Source: Actinokineospora bangkokensis (GTDB lineage: Bacteria > Actinomycetota > Actinomycetes > Mycobacteriales > Pseudonocardiaceae). Taken from it: a DNA stretch of 64,000 nt. The notes beneath the pieces were generated by a model that saw only the letters and a program-made list of their open reading frames with translations, was not told the DNA's origin and did no database searches. How positions within the stretch are numbered: position 1 is the first letter of the stretch; the number at the start of each line of letters is the position of its first letter. Of the stretch, positions 16,520-25,116 are shown piece after piece. The position numbers were made by a program, and so were the translations under genes. The stretch spans positions 37,297 to 101,296 of the forward strand of contig NZ_MKQR01000001.1 of the NCBI RefSeq assembly GCF_001940455.1, in the 5' to 3' direction.

Positions 16520-18286
16520 TCAGCGGCCGACGGCGTAGCCCTGCATCCCGCGCGGGTTGGCCGCGGCGCGCAGCCTGCCGCCGCGGTTGCCCACGGCGGA
16601 CATGCGGCCCAGCGACCACGGGCCCATGTCCACCAGCTCGTGCCCGCGGGCACGCAGCTCCGCCAGCGCCGCCGCGCCCAAGCGGCTCTCCACCTGGGCT
16701 TCCCGGGGGGAGAAGGTGCGCGGGTAGAAGCTGCTGGGGAACGCCGTGGAGTGCCAGGCGGGGGCGTCGATGGCGGCCTGGAGGTCCAGGCCCGCGGTGA
16801 AGGCCAGCCAGAAGCACAGCTGCCACTGGTCCTGGCTGTCGCCGCCCGGGGTGCCGAAGGCGATCGTCTCGCCGTCGCGCTGGGCCAGCGACGGGGACAG
16901 CGTCGTGCGCGGGCGCTTGCCCGGCAGCAGCGAGGCGGGCAGCCCCGGTTCCAGCCAGAACATCTGCGCCCGGCTGCCCAGGCAGAAGCCGAGGCCGGGG
17001 ATGGCCGGGCTGGACTGCAACCAGCCGCCGGAGGGCGTGGCCGAGATCGTGTTGCCCCAGCGGTCGGTGACGTCGACGTGCACCGTGTCGCCGCGGGTGG
17101 CGCCGAGGTTGCCGACGGTGGGCTCCCCGGTGGTGGGCAGGGTCGGCTCCATCGAGTCGCCGCGGGCGCTGGTCGGGGCCTCGCGCACGTACCGGGGCAG
17201 CACCGGGGCGCGGCCACCCGGGGAGCCGGGGCGCAGGTCGGGTGAGGCGGAGCCGCCCAGCAGGGCCCGGCGCTCGGCGGTGTAGCCGGGGGAGAGCAGC
17301 TCGGCCAGCGGCACCTCCGCGGAGTCGCCGTACCAGGCCTCCCGGTCGGCGAAGGCGAGCTTGGCGGCCTCCAGGGCCTGGTGCACGGTGTCGGCCGTCG
17401 GCACGCCGTCGACGTGGCGCAGGTCCAGGCCGTCGAGCAGGAGCAGCTGCTGGAGCAGGACCGGCCCCTGGGTCCACGGGCCGCACTTGGCGACCGCCCA
17501 CCCGCCGACCTCCGCGGTGGCGGCGTCCTCGTAGGTCGCTGACCACGACGCCAGGTCTTGCCCGGTGAGCACGCCCGCGTGCGCCTCCCCGGAGTCGTCG
17601 AGGTGCGGGCGGCGGGCGAAGGCGTCCACGGCCTCGGCGATGAAGCCCTGCGACCAGGCGCGGCGGGCGGCGTCGATCCGGGCCTCCCGGGTCGGGCCGG
17701 TGGCCTCCGCCAGCAGGCGCTCCCAGGTGCCCGCCAGCGCCGGGTTGGCGTGCCACCCGCCGGTGGCGTGCAGCCACAGCTCCCCGGAGGTGGGCCAGTG
17801 CTCGGTGAACAGCTCGCGGACGGCGGCCACCACCGGCGGCACCCGAGGTGGCAGCGGGTAGCCGTCGCGGGCGTAGCCGATGGCGTGCTTGAGCACGTCC
17901 GCCAGCTCCTTCGTGCCGTGGTCGCGCAGGAGCAGGAGCCAGGCGTCCCAGGACCCGGGGACGGTCGCGGCGAGCAGGCCGCTGCCCGGCACCAGATCGA
18001 GGCCCAGGCCGCGGTAGTGCTCGACGGTGGCCGCCGCGGGCGCCACGCCCTGCCCGCACAGCACCCGCGGGGTGGGGTCGCCCGCGGTGCGGAACACCGC
18101 CGGGACCTCGCCGCCCGGGCCGTTGAGGTGCGGCTCCACCACCTGGAGCACGAACCCGGCCGCGACCGCCGCGTCGAAGGCGTTGCCGCCGTCCTCCAGC
18201 ACCGCCATCCCCGCCGAGGAGGCGAGCCAGTGCGTGGAGGCGACCATGCCGAAGGTGCCCGTCAGCTCGGGCCGGGTGGTGAACAC
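16520..18286 (-). CDS. Gamma-glutamyltransferase-family Ntn-hydrolase
   Basis: A 588-residue protein of the GGT family. It begins with the typical GTFGMVASTHWLASSAGMAVLEDGGNAFDAAVA and has the autoprocessing Thr region GDTVHVDVTDRWGNTISATP, with T401 as the expected nucleophile. The small-subunit part carries RPRTTLSPSLAQRDG, matching the substrate-binding loop. No signal peptide is evident. The residue before T401 is Asp rather than the Thr of E. coli GGT, so substrate preference may differ from glutathione. GTG 18286 is preferred on homology; GTG 18319 is an alternative. It diverges from the glycan gene at 18418. Confidence 0.88.
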   Translation of the reverse strand: MFTTRPELTGTFGMVASTHWLASSAGMAVLEDGGNAFDAAVAAGFVLQVVEPHLNGPGGEVPAVFRTAGDPTPRVLCGQGVAPAAATVEHYRGLGLDLVPGSGLLAATVPGSWDAWLLLLRDHGTKELADVLKHAIGYARDGYPLPPRVPPVVAAVRELFTEHWPTSGELWLHATGGWHANPALAGTWERLLAEATGPTREARIDAARRAWSQGFIAEAVDAFARRPHLDDSGEAHAGVLTGQDLASWSATYEDAATAEVGGWAVAKCGPWTQGPVLLQQLLLLDGLDLRHVDGVPTADTVHQALEAAKLAFADREAWYGDSAEVPLAELLSPGYTAERRALLGGSASPDLRPGSPGGRAPVLPRYVREAPTSARGDSMEPTLPTTGEPTVGNLGATRGDTVHVDVTDRWGNTISATPSGGWLQSSPAIPGLGFCLGSRAQMFWLEPGLPASLLPGKRPRTTLSPSLAQRDGETIAFGTPGGDSQDQWQLCFWLAFTAGLDLQAAIDAPAWHSTAFPSSFYPRTFSPREAQVESRLGAAALAELRARGHELVDMGPWSLGRMSAVGNRGGRLRAAANPRGMQGYAVGR

Positions 18287-18337
18287 GCAACGGCACGTTA
18301 CCCCGTCACGCTCGGTCACTCGAACATTTGTGCACAG

Positions 18338-18359
18338 TGTGGACAACCCCTGTGGACAA
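18338..18359. promoter_or_regulatory. Two direct TGTGGACAA words in a divergent promoter
   Basis: TGTGGACAA occurs at 18338-18346 and again at 18351-18359 (start-to-start 13 bp), between the divergent GGT-like and glycan genes. Both are exact actinobacterial DnaA-box words. They could bind DnaA as a transcriptional regulator or be a shared operator of another factor. Confidence 0.45.
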
Positions 18360-18417
18360 CTCGACGAACGCGAGGTCACGGGCGGGTGCGGGCGGGTCGT
18401 TCGCTACAGTCGCGGCC

Positions 18418-19701
18418 GTGTCAGCCGAGGACGAGCGCGCCAGGGGCCGAGCGGCCGGGATCGGCGCGGTGGCCGTGTGGAGCAGCACCGACCTGCCCGG
18501 GTGGGGTGACCAGGTCATCGGCCGGGTCGTCGAGCGGGCGCTGACCAGCAGGCTGCCCGGGTGGCGGGCCACGCACTGCGCGCCCTGGGGCTGGTCGCGG
18601 CCCAGCCTGGCCGACGGCGGCATCGCCGCCGAGCCGCTGGGCACCCCCACCCCGACCCGGCTGGCCGACCTCACCGCGGGCGCCGACGCCTCCGTGCTCG
18701 CCCCCGCCTTCGCCCTCGGCCACGACCCGTACGCGGGGCAGGCGCCGGGCGTGCGCTTCTTCCTCGACCCGCGCGTCGGGCACGCCACCGCCCTGTCCGC
18801 CGTGCGCACCGCCCCCGGCGCCGACCTGTCCGGCCTGGTCGGCGTGTCGTTCGCGGCCGCCCGCGACCGGGCCTCGCAGCTCGCGCTGTCCGCCCTGCAC
18901 CTCGACCCCGAGGTCGTCCCGCACCCCGGCATCGCCGTCACCACCGCCGTCGACCCGGCCACGCTGCCCGAGCGGGTGACCCAGCTGCGCACCCTCGGCC
19001 TGCTGCCCGCCGGGGACTACGTGCTGGCCAGCGCCCCCGGCCTCGACCAGGACGCCGTCGTGGTCCCGCCGGAGTGGGTGCTGGAGGACCGGGTGGCCGC
19101 CGTCGCGGGCGCCCGGCTGGTGCTGGCCGCCGACGAGCACGCCGCCGCCGTCGCCGCGGGCGTGGGCGCCGAGTGGGTGCTGGTGGACACCGCCGACCCC
19201 GCCGACGCCGAGGTCGTGGCCGAGTTCGGGCCGCGCGCGCGGATCGGCGCGCGCACCCCGCCGCCCGGCGCGCCGGTGCTGCTGCCCGACGCCCACGACC
19301 GGCTGGCCGCGCACTTCGACGCGCTGGCCGAGGCGGTGGAGACCGCCCGCTCGCTGCGCGACGGCGACCTGGTGCGGCGCACGTCGGTGCTCGCCGGGGA
19401 GAACGCCGCCGTCCGCGCCGCGCACTGGCAGCTGCGGCAGCGGCTGCTCACCGAGCGCCGCCGGTTCGCCGAGCCCTACGCCACCGCCCTGCGCGAGCTG
19501 GCCGAGACCCGGGAGGCGCTGGCCGAGCGGCGCGCCACCGCCGAGGCCCAGCAGGGGCACATCGAGCACCTGGAGCGGGTCAACGCCGACCTCGCCGCCC
19601 GGCTGGCCGCCGCCGAGCGGGAGCTGGCCGCCTGGCAGGGCACCAAGCTCGTGCGCTGGAGCGAGCCGCTGCGCCGCGCCTACGGCAGGGCCCGCGGGTG
19701 A
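18418..19701 (+). CDS. Probable surface-glycan protein, pyruvyltransferase-like with C-terminal coiled coil
   Basis: A 427-residue cytoplasmic protein. The N-terminal part (VWSSTDLPGWGDQVIGRVVERALTSRLPGW) resembles the start of polysaccharide-pyruvyltransferase-type proteins, and alternating Rossmann-like strands follow. The similarity is weak. Residues about 330-415 are a long charged helix/coiled coil ending in WQGTKLVRWSEPLRRAYGRARG, a tail common beside glycosyltransferases. GTG 18418 starts it and its stop overlaps the start of the two-domain glycosyltransferase, so the products likely act together. The catalytic role is unproven. Confidence 0.6.
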   Translation: MSAEDERARGRAAGIGAVAVWSSTDLPGWGDQVIGRVVERALTSRLPGWRATHCAPWGWSRPSLADGGIAAEPLGTPTPTRLADLTAGADASVLAPAFALGHDPYAGQAPGVRFFLDPRVGHATALSAVRTAPGADLSGLVGVSFAAARDRASQLALSALHLDPEVVPHPGIAVTTAVDPATLPERVTQLRTLGLLPAGDYVLASAPGLDQDAVVVPPEWVLEDRVAAVAGARLVLAADEHAAAVAAGVGAEWVLVDTADPADAEVVAEFGPRARIGARTPPPGAPVLLPDAHDRLAAHFDALAEAVETARSLRDGDLVRRTSVLAGENAAVRAAHWQLRQRLLTERRRFAEPYATALRELAETREALAERRATAEAQQGHIEHLERVNADLAARLAAAERELAAWQGTKLVRWSEPLRRAYGRARG

Positions 19702-21620
19702 GCACCCCCAGGGTCACCTTCGTCCTGGTCAGCTACGGCGGCCGGGACATGCTGGTCAGCTGCCTGCGGGCGCTCGCGGAGCACACCCCGCAGCCGCACC
19801 GCGTCGTGGTCGTCGACAGCGCCTCCCCCGACGGCACCGGTGAGTGGCTGGAGCGCAACCTCACTGGTGCCACCGTGCTGCGGCTGCCGGAGAACCTGGG
19901 CTTCGGCGTGGGCTGCAACCTCGGGGTGCGCCACGCCGACACCGAGTTCGTCTGCTTCCTCAACGCCGACATCGAGGTCACCGCGGGCTGGTTGGCGCCG
20001 CTGCTGGCCTTCCTCGACGCCACCCCGGCCGCCGCCGCGGTCGCGCCGGTGCTGCTCAACGAGGACGGCACCGTGCAGGAGGCGGGCAGCCTCATCGGCG
20101 GCGACGGCTGGTGCCGCGCCTACGACGAGCCCGCCGAGCGGCTGTTCGCCCGCGAGGTCGACTACGCCTCCGCGGCCTGCCTGCTGGTGCGCCGCTCGGC
20201 GTTCTTCGCCGTGGGCGGCTTCGCCAGCGACTACGAGATCGCCTACTTCGAGGACGTCGACCTCGCCCTGCTGCTCGCGCGGGCCGGGCACCAGACCTGG
20301 GTGCTGCCCTCGACCGCGGTCCGCCACCTGCGCCACGGCAGCTCCTCCTCGGCGCGCGCCGAGGAGCTGATGCGGCTCAACCACGCGCACTTCACCGCCC
20401 GGTGGGGCGACTGGCTCGACGGGCGCCCCCCGGTGGTGGGCCTGGACGAGGAGCCGCACCGGCGCTGGGCGCTGCGCGACGCGCCCGCCCCCTACCGGGT
20501 GCTGCTCATCGACGACCGGGTGCCGCAGGCCGACCGGGGCCGGGGCGACCCGCGCACGATGGCCGTCGTCGACGCCTGGCGCGACGGCGACCCGCGCGCC
20601 CGGGTCACCTTCTACGCCGCCTCCCCCGAGCGCGCCGAGGAGTACGCGCCCGCCCTGCAGGCCCGCGGCATCGAGGTCGTGTGGGGCGTGCCGGACGCGG
20701 CGGCGTGGTCGCGGGAGCGGGCGGGCCAGTTCGACGTGGTGTGCGTGTTCCGCCCGCACAACTTCGGCGCGCTGGGCACGGTGATCGCCGAGCACCAGCC
20801 GCAGGCGGTGCTGGTGTACGACTCGGAGGCGCTGTTCCACCGCCGCCCGGCCCAGCACTTCGAGACCGCGGGGACGGCCGAGGAGCGGCGGGGGTTCGCG
20901 GCGGAGGGCAAGCGGTTGCGCGAGCAGGAGGTGCACGCGTTCACCTGGGCCGACGTCGCCGTCTGCGTCAGCGAGGAAGAGGCGGCCTGGGCCCGGCGCG
21001 TCGCCCCCGGCACGGCGGTGCACGTCGCCTGCTACCCGGCGAAGGTGCCCGACTCGGTGCCGGGGCGGGAGGGGCGCCGGGACGTGGTGTTCTTCGGCGG
21101 CTTCGACGGCCAACCCCGCACCCCCAACGAGTTCGCCGCGCTGGAGCTGGTCAACGGCGTGCTGCCCGGTCTGCGCGAGCGGCACCCGGACCTGCGGGTG
21201 CGGGTGGTGGGGGCGGACCCGTCGCCCGCGATCCTCGCCCTGGACGGGGACGTGGTGCGGGTGGTGGGCAAGGTCCCGGACCCGCAGCCGGTGCTCGCCT
21301 CGGCGCTGCTGCACGTGGTGCCGATGCGCTACGGCGCGGGCGTCAAGATCAAGTTCGTGGACTCGATGGCGGCCGGGCTGCCCTTCGTCACCACCCCGGT
21401 CGGCGGCGAGGGCCTGCACCTGGGCTGGACGGCGCCGCACCTCATCGGCCGCTCCACCGCCGAGATCGTCGAGCTGTGCGACCGGCTGCTGCGCGATGCT
21501 CCACTGTGGACCGACATCCAGGCCGAGCTGCTCGCCGTGTGCCGCGCGCACTTCTCGGCGGAGCGCTTCGCGGAGGAGATGCGCGGCGTCCTCGTCGACT
21601 GCGCGATCGCGCCGGTGTGA
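19698..21620 (+). CDS. Two-domain glycosyltransferase (GT2 plus GT4-like)
   Basis: A 640-residue fusion. Residues 1-250 form a GT2 domain of the rhamnosyltransferase/WbbL type: VTFVLVSYGGRDML, VVVDSASPDGT, the metal motif N89-A-D91 and the acceptor-side EDVDLALLLARAGH. Residues about 270-640 look like a GT-B domain of the GT4 type, with FFGGFDGQPRTPNEFAAL, a RYGAGVKIKFVDSMAAGLPFVTTPVGGEGL donor-binding loop and no membrane helix. Two linkages could be made in sequence by one protein. GTG 19698 overlaps the preceding stop (GTGA). It ends at a terminator facing the 1146-residue gene. Confidence 0.88.
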   Translation: MSTPRVTFVLVSYGGRDMLVSCLRALAEHTPQPHRVVVVDSASPDGTGEWLERNLTGATVLRLPENLGFGVGCNLGVRHADTEFVCFLNADIEVTAGWLAPLLAFLDATPAAAAVAPVLLNEDGTVQEAGSLIGGDGWCRAYDEPAERLFAREVDYASAACLLVRRSAFFAVGGFASDYEIAYFEDVDLALLLARAGHQTWVLPSTAVRHLRHGSSSSARAEELMRLNHAHFTARWGDWLDGRPPVVGLDEEPHRRWALRDAPAPYRVLLIDDRVPQADRGRGDPRTMAVVDAWRDGDPRARVTFYAASPERAEEYAPALQARGIEVVWGVPDAAAWSRERAGQFDVVCVFRPHNFGALGTVIAEHQPQAVLVYDSEALFHRRPAQHFETAGTAEERRGFAAEGKRLREQEVHAFTWADVAVCVSEEEAAWARRVAPGTAVHVACYPAKVPDSVPGREGRRDVVFFGGFDGQPRTPNEFAALELVNGVLPGLRERHPDLRVRVVGADPSPAILALDGDVVRVVGKVPDPQPVLASALLHVVPMRYGAGVKIKFVDSMAAGLPFVTTPVGGEGLHLGWTAPHLIGRSTAEIVELCDRLLRDAPLWTDIQAELLAVCRAHFSAERFAEEMRGVLVDCAIAPV

Positions 21621-21621
21621 C

Positions 21622-21647
21622 GGGCCCGGGGCCACCGCCCCGGGCCC
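21622..21647. terminator. Bidirectional terminator between glycan genes
   Basis: GGGCCCGGGGC-CACC-GCCCCGGGCCC forms a perfect 11-bp stem between the convergent stops at 21620 and 21648. Confidence 0.75.
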
Positions 21648-24600
21648 CTACAACGGCCGCACCAGCGGGGGGATCCGCAACCGCTCGCCGCGCAGCGCCC
21701 GGCGGCGCAGCGCGGCCGCGAGCAGCCGCCGCTCCGCGCCCGCGGTGAACCGGCCGCCGTCGCGGGCCGCCCGCGCCACCGTCGGCACCAGCGCGCGGAT
21801 CGAGTCCTCCACCTGCGACAGGCGCTCCAGCAGCGCGCGCGTGGCCGGGTCGACCTCGTTGCGCAGCAGCAGCACCCGCGCGAACTGCGCCAGCCTGCGC
21901 AGCTCGAAGTCCGCCACCGCGTCCAGCTCCGCCGCCAGCCGCGGCGGCACCGGGCCGCCCCTGGCCAGCTTCAGCAGCGCCAACCCCGACGGCAGGTCGC
22001 GGTCGAGGCGGTCGTCCTGGCGGCCGGAGACGTTCGACGAGTGCTGGCGGTAGGCGTGCAGCGGGCGGTCGAGGAAGGCGATGCGGCCGTTGAGCATCGC
22101 GGTGGCCGCCATCCACTGGTCGTGGAAGGCCGACGGGGTGCCCGGCGGCAGCGGCAGCACCTTGTCCGCCACCAGGTCCGCGCGCATCAGCGACGCCGCG
22201 CCGGTGACGGTGTTGAGCAACAGCAACGACTCCAGGTCGTCCCGCTGGTTCACCCGGCTCGCCCAGAACGACTCCTCGACCACCGAGTCGTGCTCGTCGA
22301 TGAGCCGCATGTCCGCGTACACCAGCTGCACCGCCGGGTCGGCCAGCGCCGCCAGCAGCGACTCCAGCTTGTCCTCGTACCAGACGTCGTCCTGGTCGGC
22401 GGGGGCGATCGCGTCGGCGTCGGCGGGCGCCAGCTCGAACGCGCGGCCGAAGTTGGCGTAGAAGCCGACGTTCTCCCCGGTGCGCACCAGGGCGAACCGC
22501 GGGTCGCCCGCGATGAGCCCCGCCACCTCGTCGAGCACCTCGGGCGCCGAGCCGTCGTCCACCAGCAGGCAGAACCAGTTCGTGTGCGACTGGGCCCGGA
22601 TCGAGTCCAGCTGCGCGGCCAGGAACTTCACGTCCGGCTCGTAGAGCGCCAGGCACACCGCGACCTTGGGGCCGCTGCCCGGCCAGTGCCCGGTGAGCCG
22701 CCGCGCGGCGGGTCGGGTGCGCACCACCACCGGGTCCAGGTCGCGGCGCAGCGCGGTGCCGTCGGTCAGCTCCACGACCATCGTCAGCGGCAGCTCGCCG
22801 TCGCCGGGCGGCACCGGGAGCCGGGCGTGGAAGCCGCTGCCCTCCGGCGCCCGCACCCCGTCCGCGCGCAGCGCCGCGGCCACGTCCGGCCTGCTCAGCC
22901 CGTAGGTCGCCGCCACCTCCACGCCGCCGAGGGTGAACGACAGCGCGCGCACCCCCACGTCGGCGTGCACCACCCAGCCGGTCAGCTCCACCACGGTGCC
23001 GCGGCCGGTGGCCACCGGCCCGGCGGGCAGCGGCACGTCGAAGTGCAGGTGCTGCTCGCGCGCCCGCGCCGCGGCCGCCCGGTACCGACCCGCGGCCAGC
23101 ACCGAACCCGCCAGCGCGGACCTCGCCCCGATCCGGCGCAGCACCCCGTCGGACTCCTCGCCGGGCCGCCCCAGCGCCAGGTCGCGCACACCGCGCGCCA
23201 CCCGGGCGGCGGGCCACAGCGCCCGGTGCGCCTGGCGCACCAGCCGGGAGCTCTCCAGCGCCGCCAACCGCTGCGCGGTGCGGTCCAACCGGGCGGCCAG
23301 CGCGGCGGCCGACGCCTCGGCGCGCTCGGTCTCCGCCGCCGCCCGCGCCGCCGACTCCCACGCCGCGCCCGCCTCGGCCACCGCGTCGGCGATCTCGGCG
23401 AACGCCAGCGCCAACCGGTCGTCCATGGTGTCGAGCGCGGCGTTCGCGCTGGTCAGCCCGTGCTCGGCCAGGGCCACCCGGTCGGCCAGCTCGGCCAGCT
23501 GCTCGCGGGCGGCGGCCAGCTCGCGCTCCCGCTCGGTCAGCGCCTCGTCCGCCGCGTGCCTGCGCGCGCGGTCGGCGCGCAGCTCCTCGACCCCGCCCGG
23601 CACCCGCCACAGCGGCTCCGGCGGCTCCACCCGGGCGCTCGCCGCCAGCTCGGCCGCGATGAGCGCGGCGGTGCGGCCGTGCACCGCCTCCTGGAGCTGC
23701 GCCTCGGCGGACAGCAGCTCCTCCCAGCGGGCGCGCAGCGCCTGCCCCACACCGCTCAGCGCGCACAGCTCGGTGAGCACCCCGTGCACCGTGCGCGCCC
23801 GCCACGGGTGCTCGGCGGCGTTGCCCACGACCTCGCGGGCGAACTCCAGCAGCGCGCGCAGCAGCACCAGCTCCGCGTCCACCCCGGTGCCCGCCAGCCA
23901 CTCGTCGTCCACCCGGCGCACCACGCCGTCCGCGTCGACGACCAGGTTGCCCGGGTGCACGTCCAGCCGGTCGGCGGGCAGCACCGCGACCCCCGCGCGG
24001 CCGGGCAGGAACGGGTGCCGCTGGTGGGCGTCGGACAGCTCGCGGGCGCCGTCGAGGCAGTGCTCGCGCCACACCGCGAGCAGCGCCGCGGCCCGCTCCA
24101 GGTCGTGCTCGCGCAGCGCGGCCAGCACCAGCGCGTCCAGGCCCCGGCCCGGCACCAGCGGCTCGACGTCGGTGACCCGCTGCCGCAGCCAGCCCGCGGC
24201 GCCGCCGCTGCCGCGGGTCGTGCGCAGCACCAGGTCCCGGTCGAGCCGCCGGGCCCGCCGCCAGTGCGGCAGCCGGGGGTTCGCGGTCAACCAGGCCAGC
24301 CCGTCGTGCACGCGCTCGGCGAGCACCGCCGCGTCCCGGGCCGCGAACACCACGGAACCGGGCGCCACCGCCGGGCCCGCGCCCGCCGCCACCGCCAGGC
24401 GGTGCGGCTCGCGCGTGCTCACCAGCGGGTCCACGCCCGCCGCCGAGCCCTGCAGGGGGTGGCGCACCAGCTTGTCCACCAGCTCCGCCGCGTCCGGGCG
24501 CGCCAGCAGCGACTCGTCGAGCAGCACCCGGGGCAGCACCACGTCCGGGTACGCCTGCACCACCCGGCGCGCGGTGAGCCCGGCGGCGTCCAGCGCGGCG

Positions 24601-25088
24601 GCCAGCTCACCCGGGGTCACCGCTCCCGGCGCGGCGGGGGCGCCGATCAGCTGACCCAGGCCCATCCGGTTCGCCACGAGCAGCACCGCGAGCCCGCGCG
24701 GGGCGAGCAGGTCGGGCAGCCGCGGGTCGACCCCGTCGGCGAGCACCACGTCCCAGGTGCCCCCCAGCACCTCGTCGCCGCCCACGGTGACCCCGGGCAG
24801 GTCCCGGCAGCGCTCGCGCGCCGCCTCGGCCAGGTCGGGGTCCGGCTCGCACCCGGTGACCACCGCGCCCGCCTCGGCCAATGCCCGCACCAGCGCCCCG
24901 GACCCGCAGCCCAGGTGCAGCACCCGCGCGCCCGGCAGCGGGCGCAGCGGGTCGAGCACGCCGAGGCGGGCGGGGGAGAAGTGCGCCGCGGTGGCCCAGG
25001 ACCGCACGGCCGCGGCCAGCTCGGCGGACCCGGCGGAGGTGTCGCGGGCGGCGCGCAGCACCGCCAGCGCGTCGCTGGAGCCGGTCAT
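21648..25088 (-). CDS. 1146-residue methyltransferase/kinase-like/glycosyltransferase fusion
   Basis: A very large glycan-assembly protein. Residues about 50-200 form a SAM methyltransferase-like domain (VLHLGCGSGALVRALAEAGA). Near residue 378 a motif HPGNLVVDADGVVRRVDDEW resembles the catalytic loop and DxE/W motif of sugar-kinase-like modules found in O-antigen proteins. A long Ala/Glu-rich coiled coil follows (about 515-630). The C-terminal third is a GT2 rhamnosyltransferase-like domain with LVDDGSAPEVLD and DQDDVW (898-903) and an acceptor region YRQHSSNVSG. No membrane helix is seen. It probably builds and caps a surface polysaccharide, but the sugar cannot be told. Confidence 0.82.
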   Translation of the reverse strand: MTGSSDALAVLRAARDTSAGSAELAAAVRSWATAAHFSPARLGVLDPLRPLPGARVLHLGCGSGALVRALAEAGAVVTGCEPDPDLAEAARERCRDLPGVTVGGDEVLGGTWDVVLADGVDPRLPDLLAPRGLAVLLVANRMGLGQLIGAPAAPGAVTPGELAAALDAAGLTARRVVQAYPDVVLPRVLLDESLLARPDAAELVDKLVRHPLQGSAAGVDPLVSTREPHRLAVAAGAGPAVAPGSVVFAARDAAVLAERVHDGLAWLTANPRLPHWRRARRLDRDLVLRTTRGSGGAAGWLRQRVTDVEPLVPGRGLDALVLAALREHDLERAAALLAVWREHCLDGARELSDAHQRHPFLPGRAGVAVLPADRLDVHPGNLVVDADGVVRRVDDEWLAGTGVDAELVLLRALLEFAREVVGNAAEHPWRARTVHGVLTELCALSGVGQALRARWEELLSAEAQLQEAVHGRTAALIAAELAASARVEPPEPLWRVPGGVEELRADRARRHAADEALTERERELAAAREQLAELADRVALAEHGLTSANAALDTMDDRLALAFAEIADAVAEAGAAWESAARAAAETERAEASAAALAARLDRTAQRLAALESSRLVRQAHRALWPAARVARGVRDLALGRPGEESDGVLRRIGARSALAGSVLAAGRYRAAAARAREQHLHFDVPLPAGPVATGRGTVVELTGWVVHADVGVRALSFTLGGVEVAATYGLSRPDVAAALRADGVRAPEGSGFHARLPVPPGDGELPLTMVVELTDGTALRRDLDPVVVRTRPAARRLTGHWPGSGPKVAVCLALYEPDVKFLAAQLDSIRAQSHTNWFCLLVDDGSAPEVLDEVAGLIAGDPRFALVRTGENVGFYANFGRAFELAPADADAIAPADQDDVWYEDKLESLLAALADPAVQLVYADMRLIDEHDSVVEESFWASRVNQRDDLESLLLLNTVTGAASLMRADLVADKVLPLPPGTPSAFHDQWMAATAMLNGRIAFLDRPLHAYRQHSSNVSGRQDDRLDRDLPSGLALLKLARGGPVPPRLAAELDAVADFELRRLAQFARVLLLRNEVDPATRALLERLSQVEDSIRALVPTVARAARDGGRFTAGAERRLLAAALRRRALRGERLRIPPLVRPL

Positions 25089-25116
25089 CTCGTCCGTCCC
25101 GGGTCCTCGGTCCGCC

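Noticed and set aside
16520..18379. Secretion signal on the GGT-like protein from a start at 18379
   Set aside because: The extra residues (MTSRSSSCPQGLSTLC...) do not form a proper signal peptide and the family usually starts near the GTG at 18286.
18561..19697. Upstream extension of the two-domain glycosyltransferase frame
   Set aside because: It overlaps the 427-residue gene in another frame and reads as Arg/Ala-rich noise; the real start is GTG 19698, coupled to the preceding stop.
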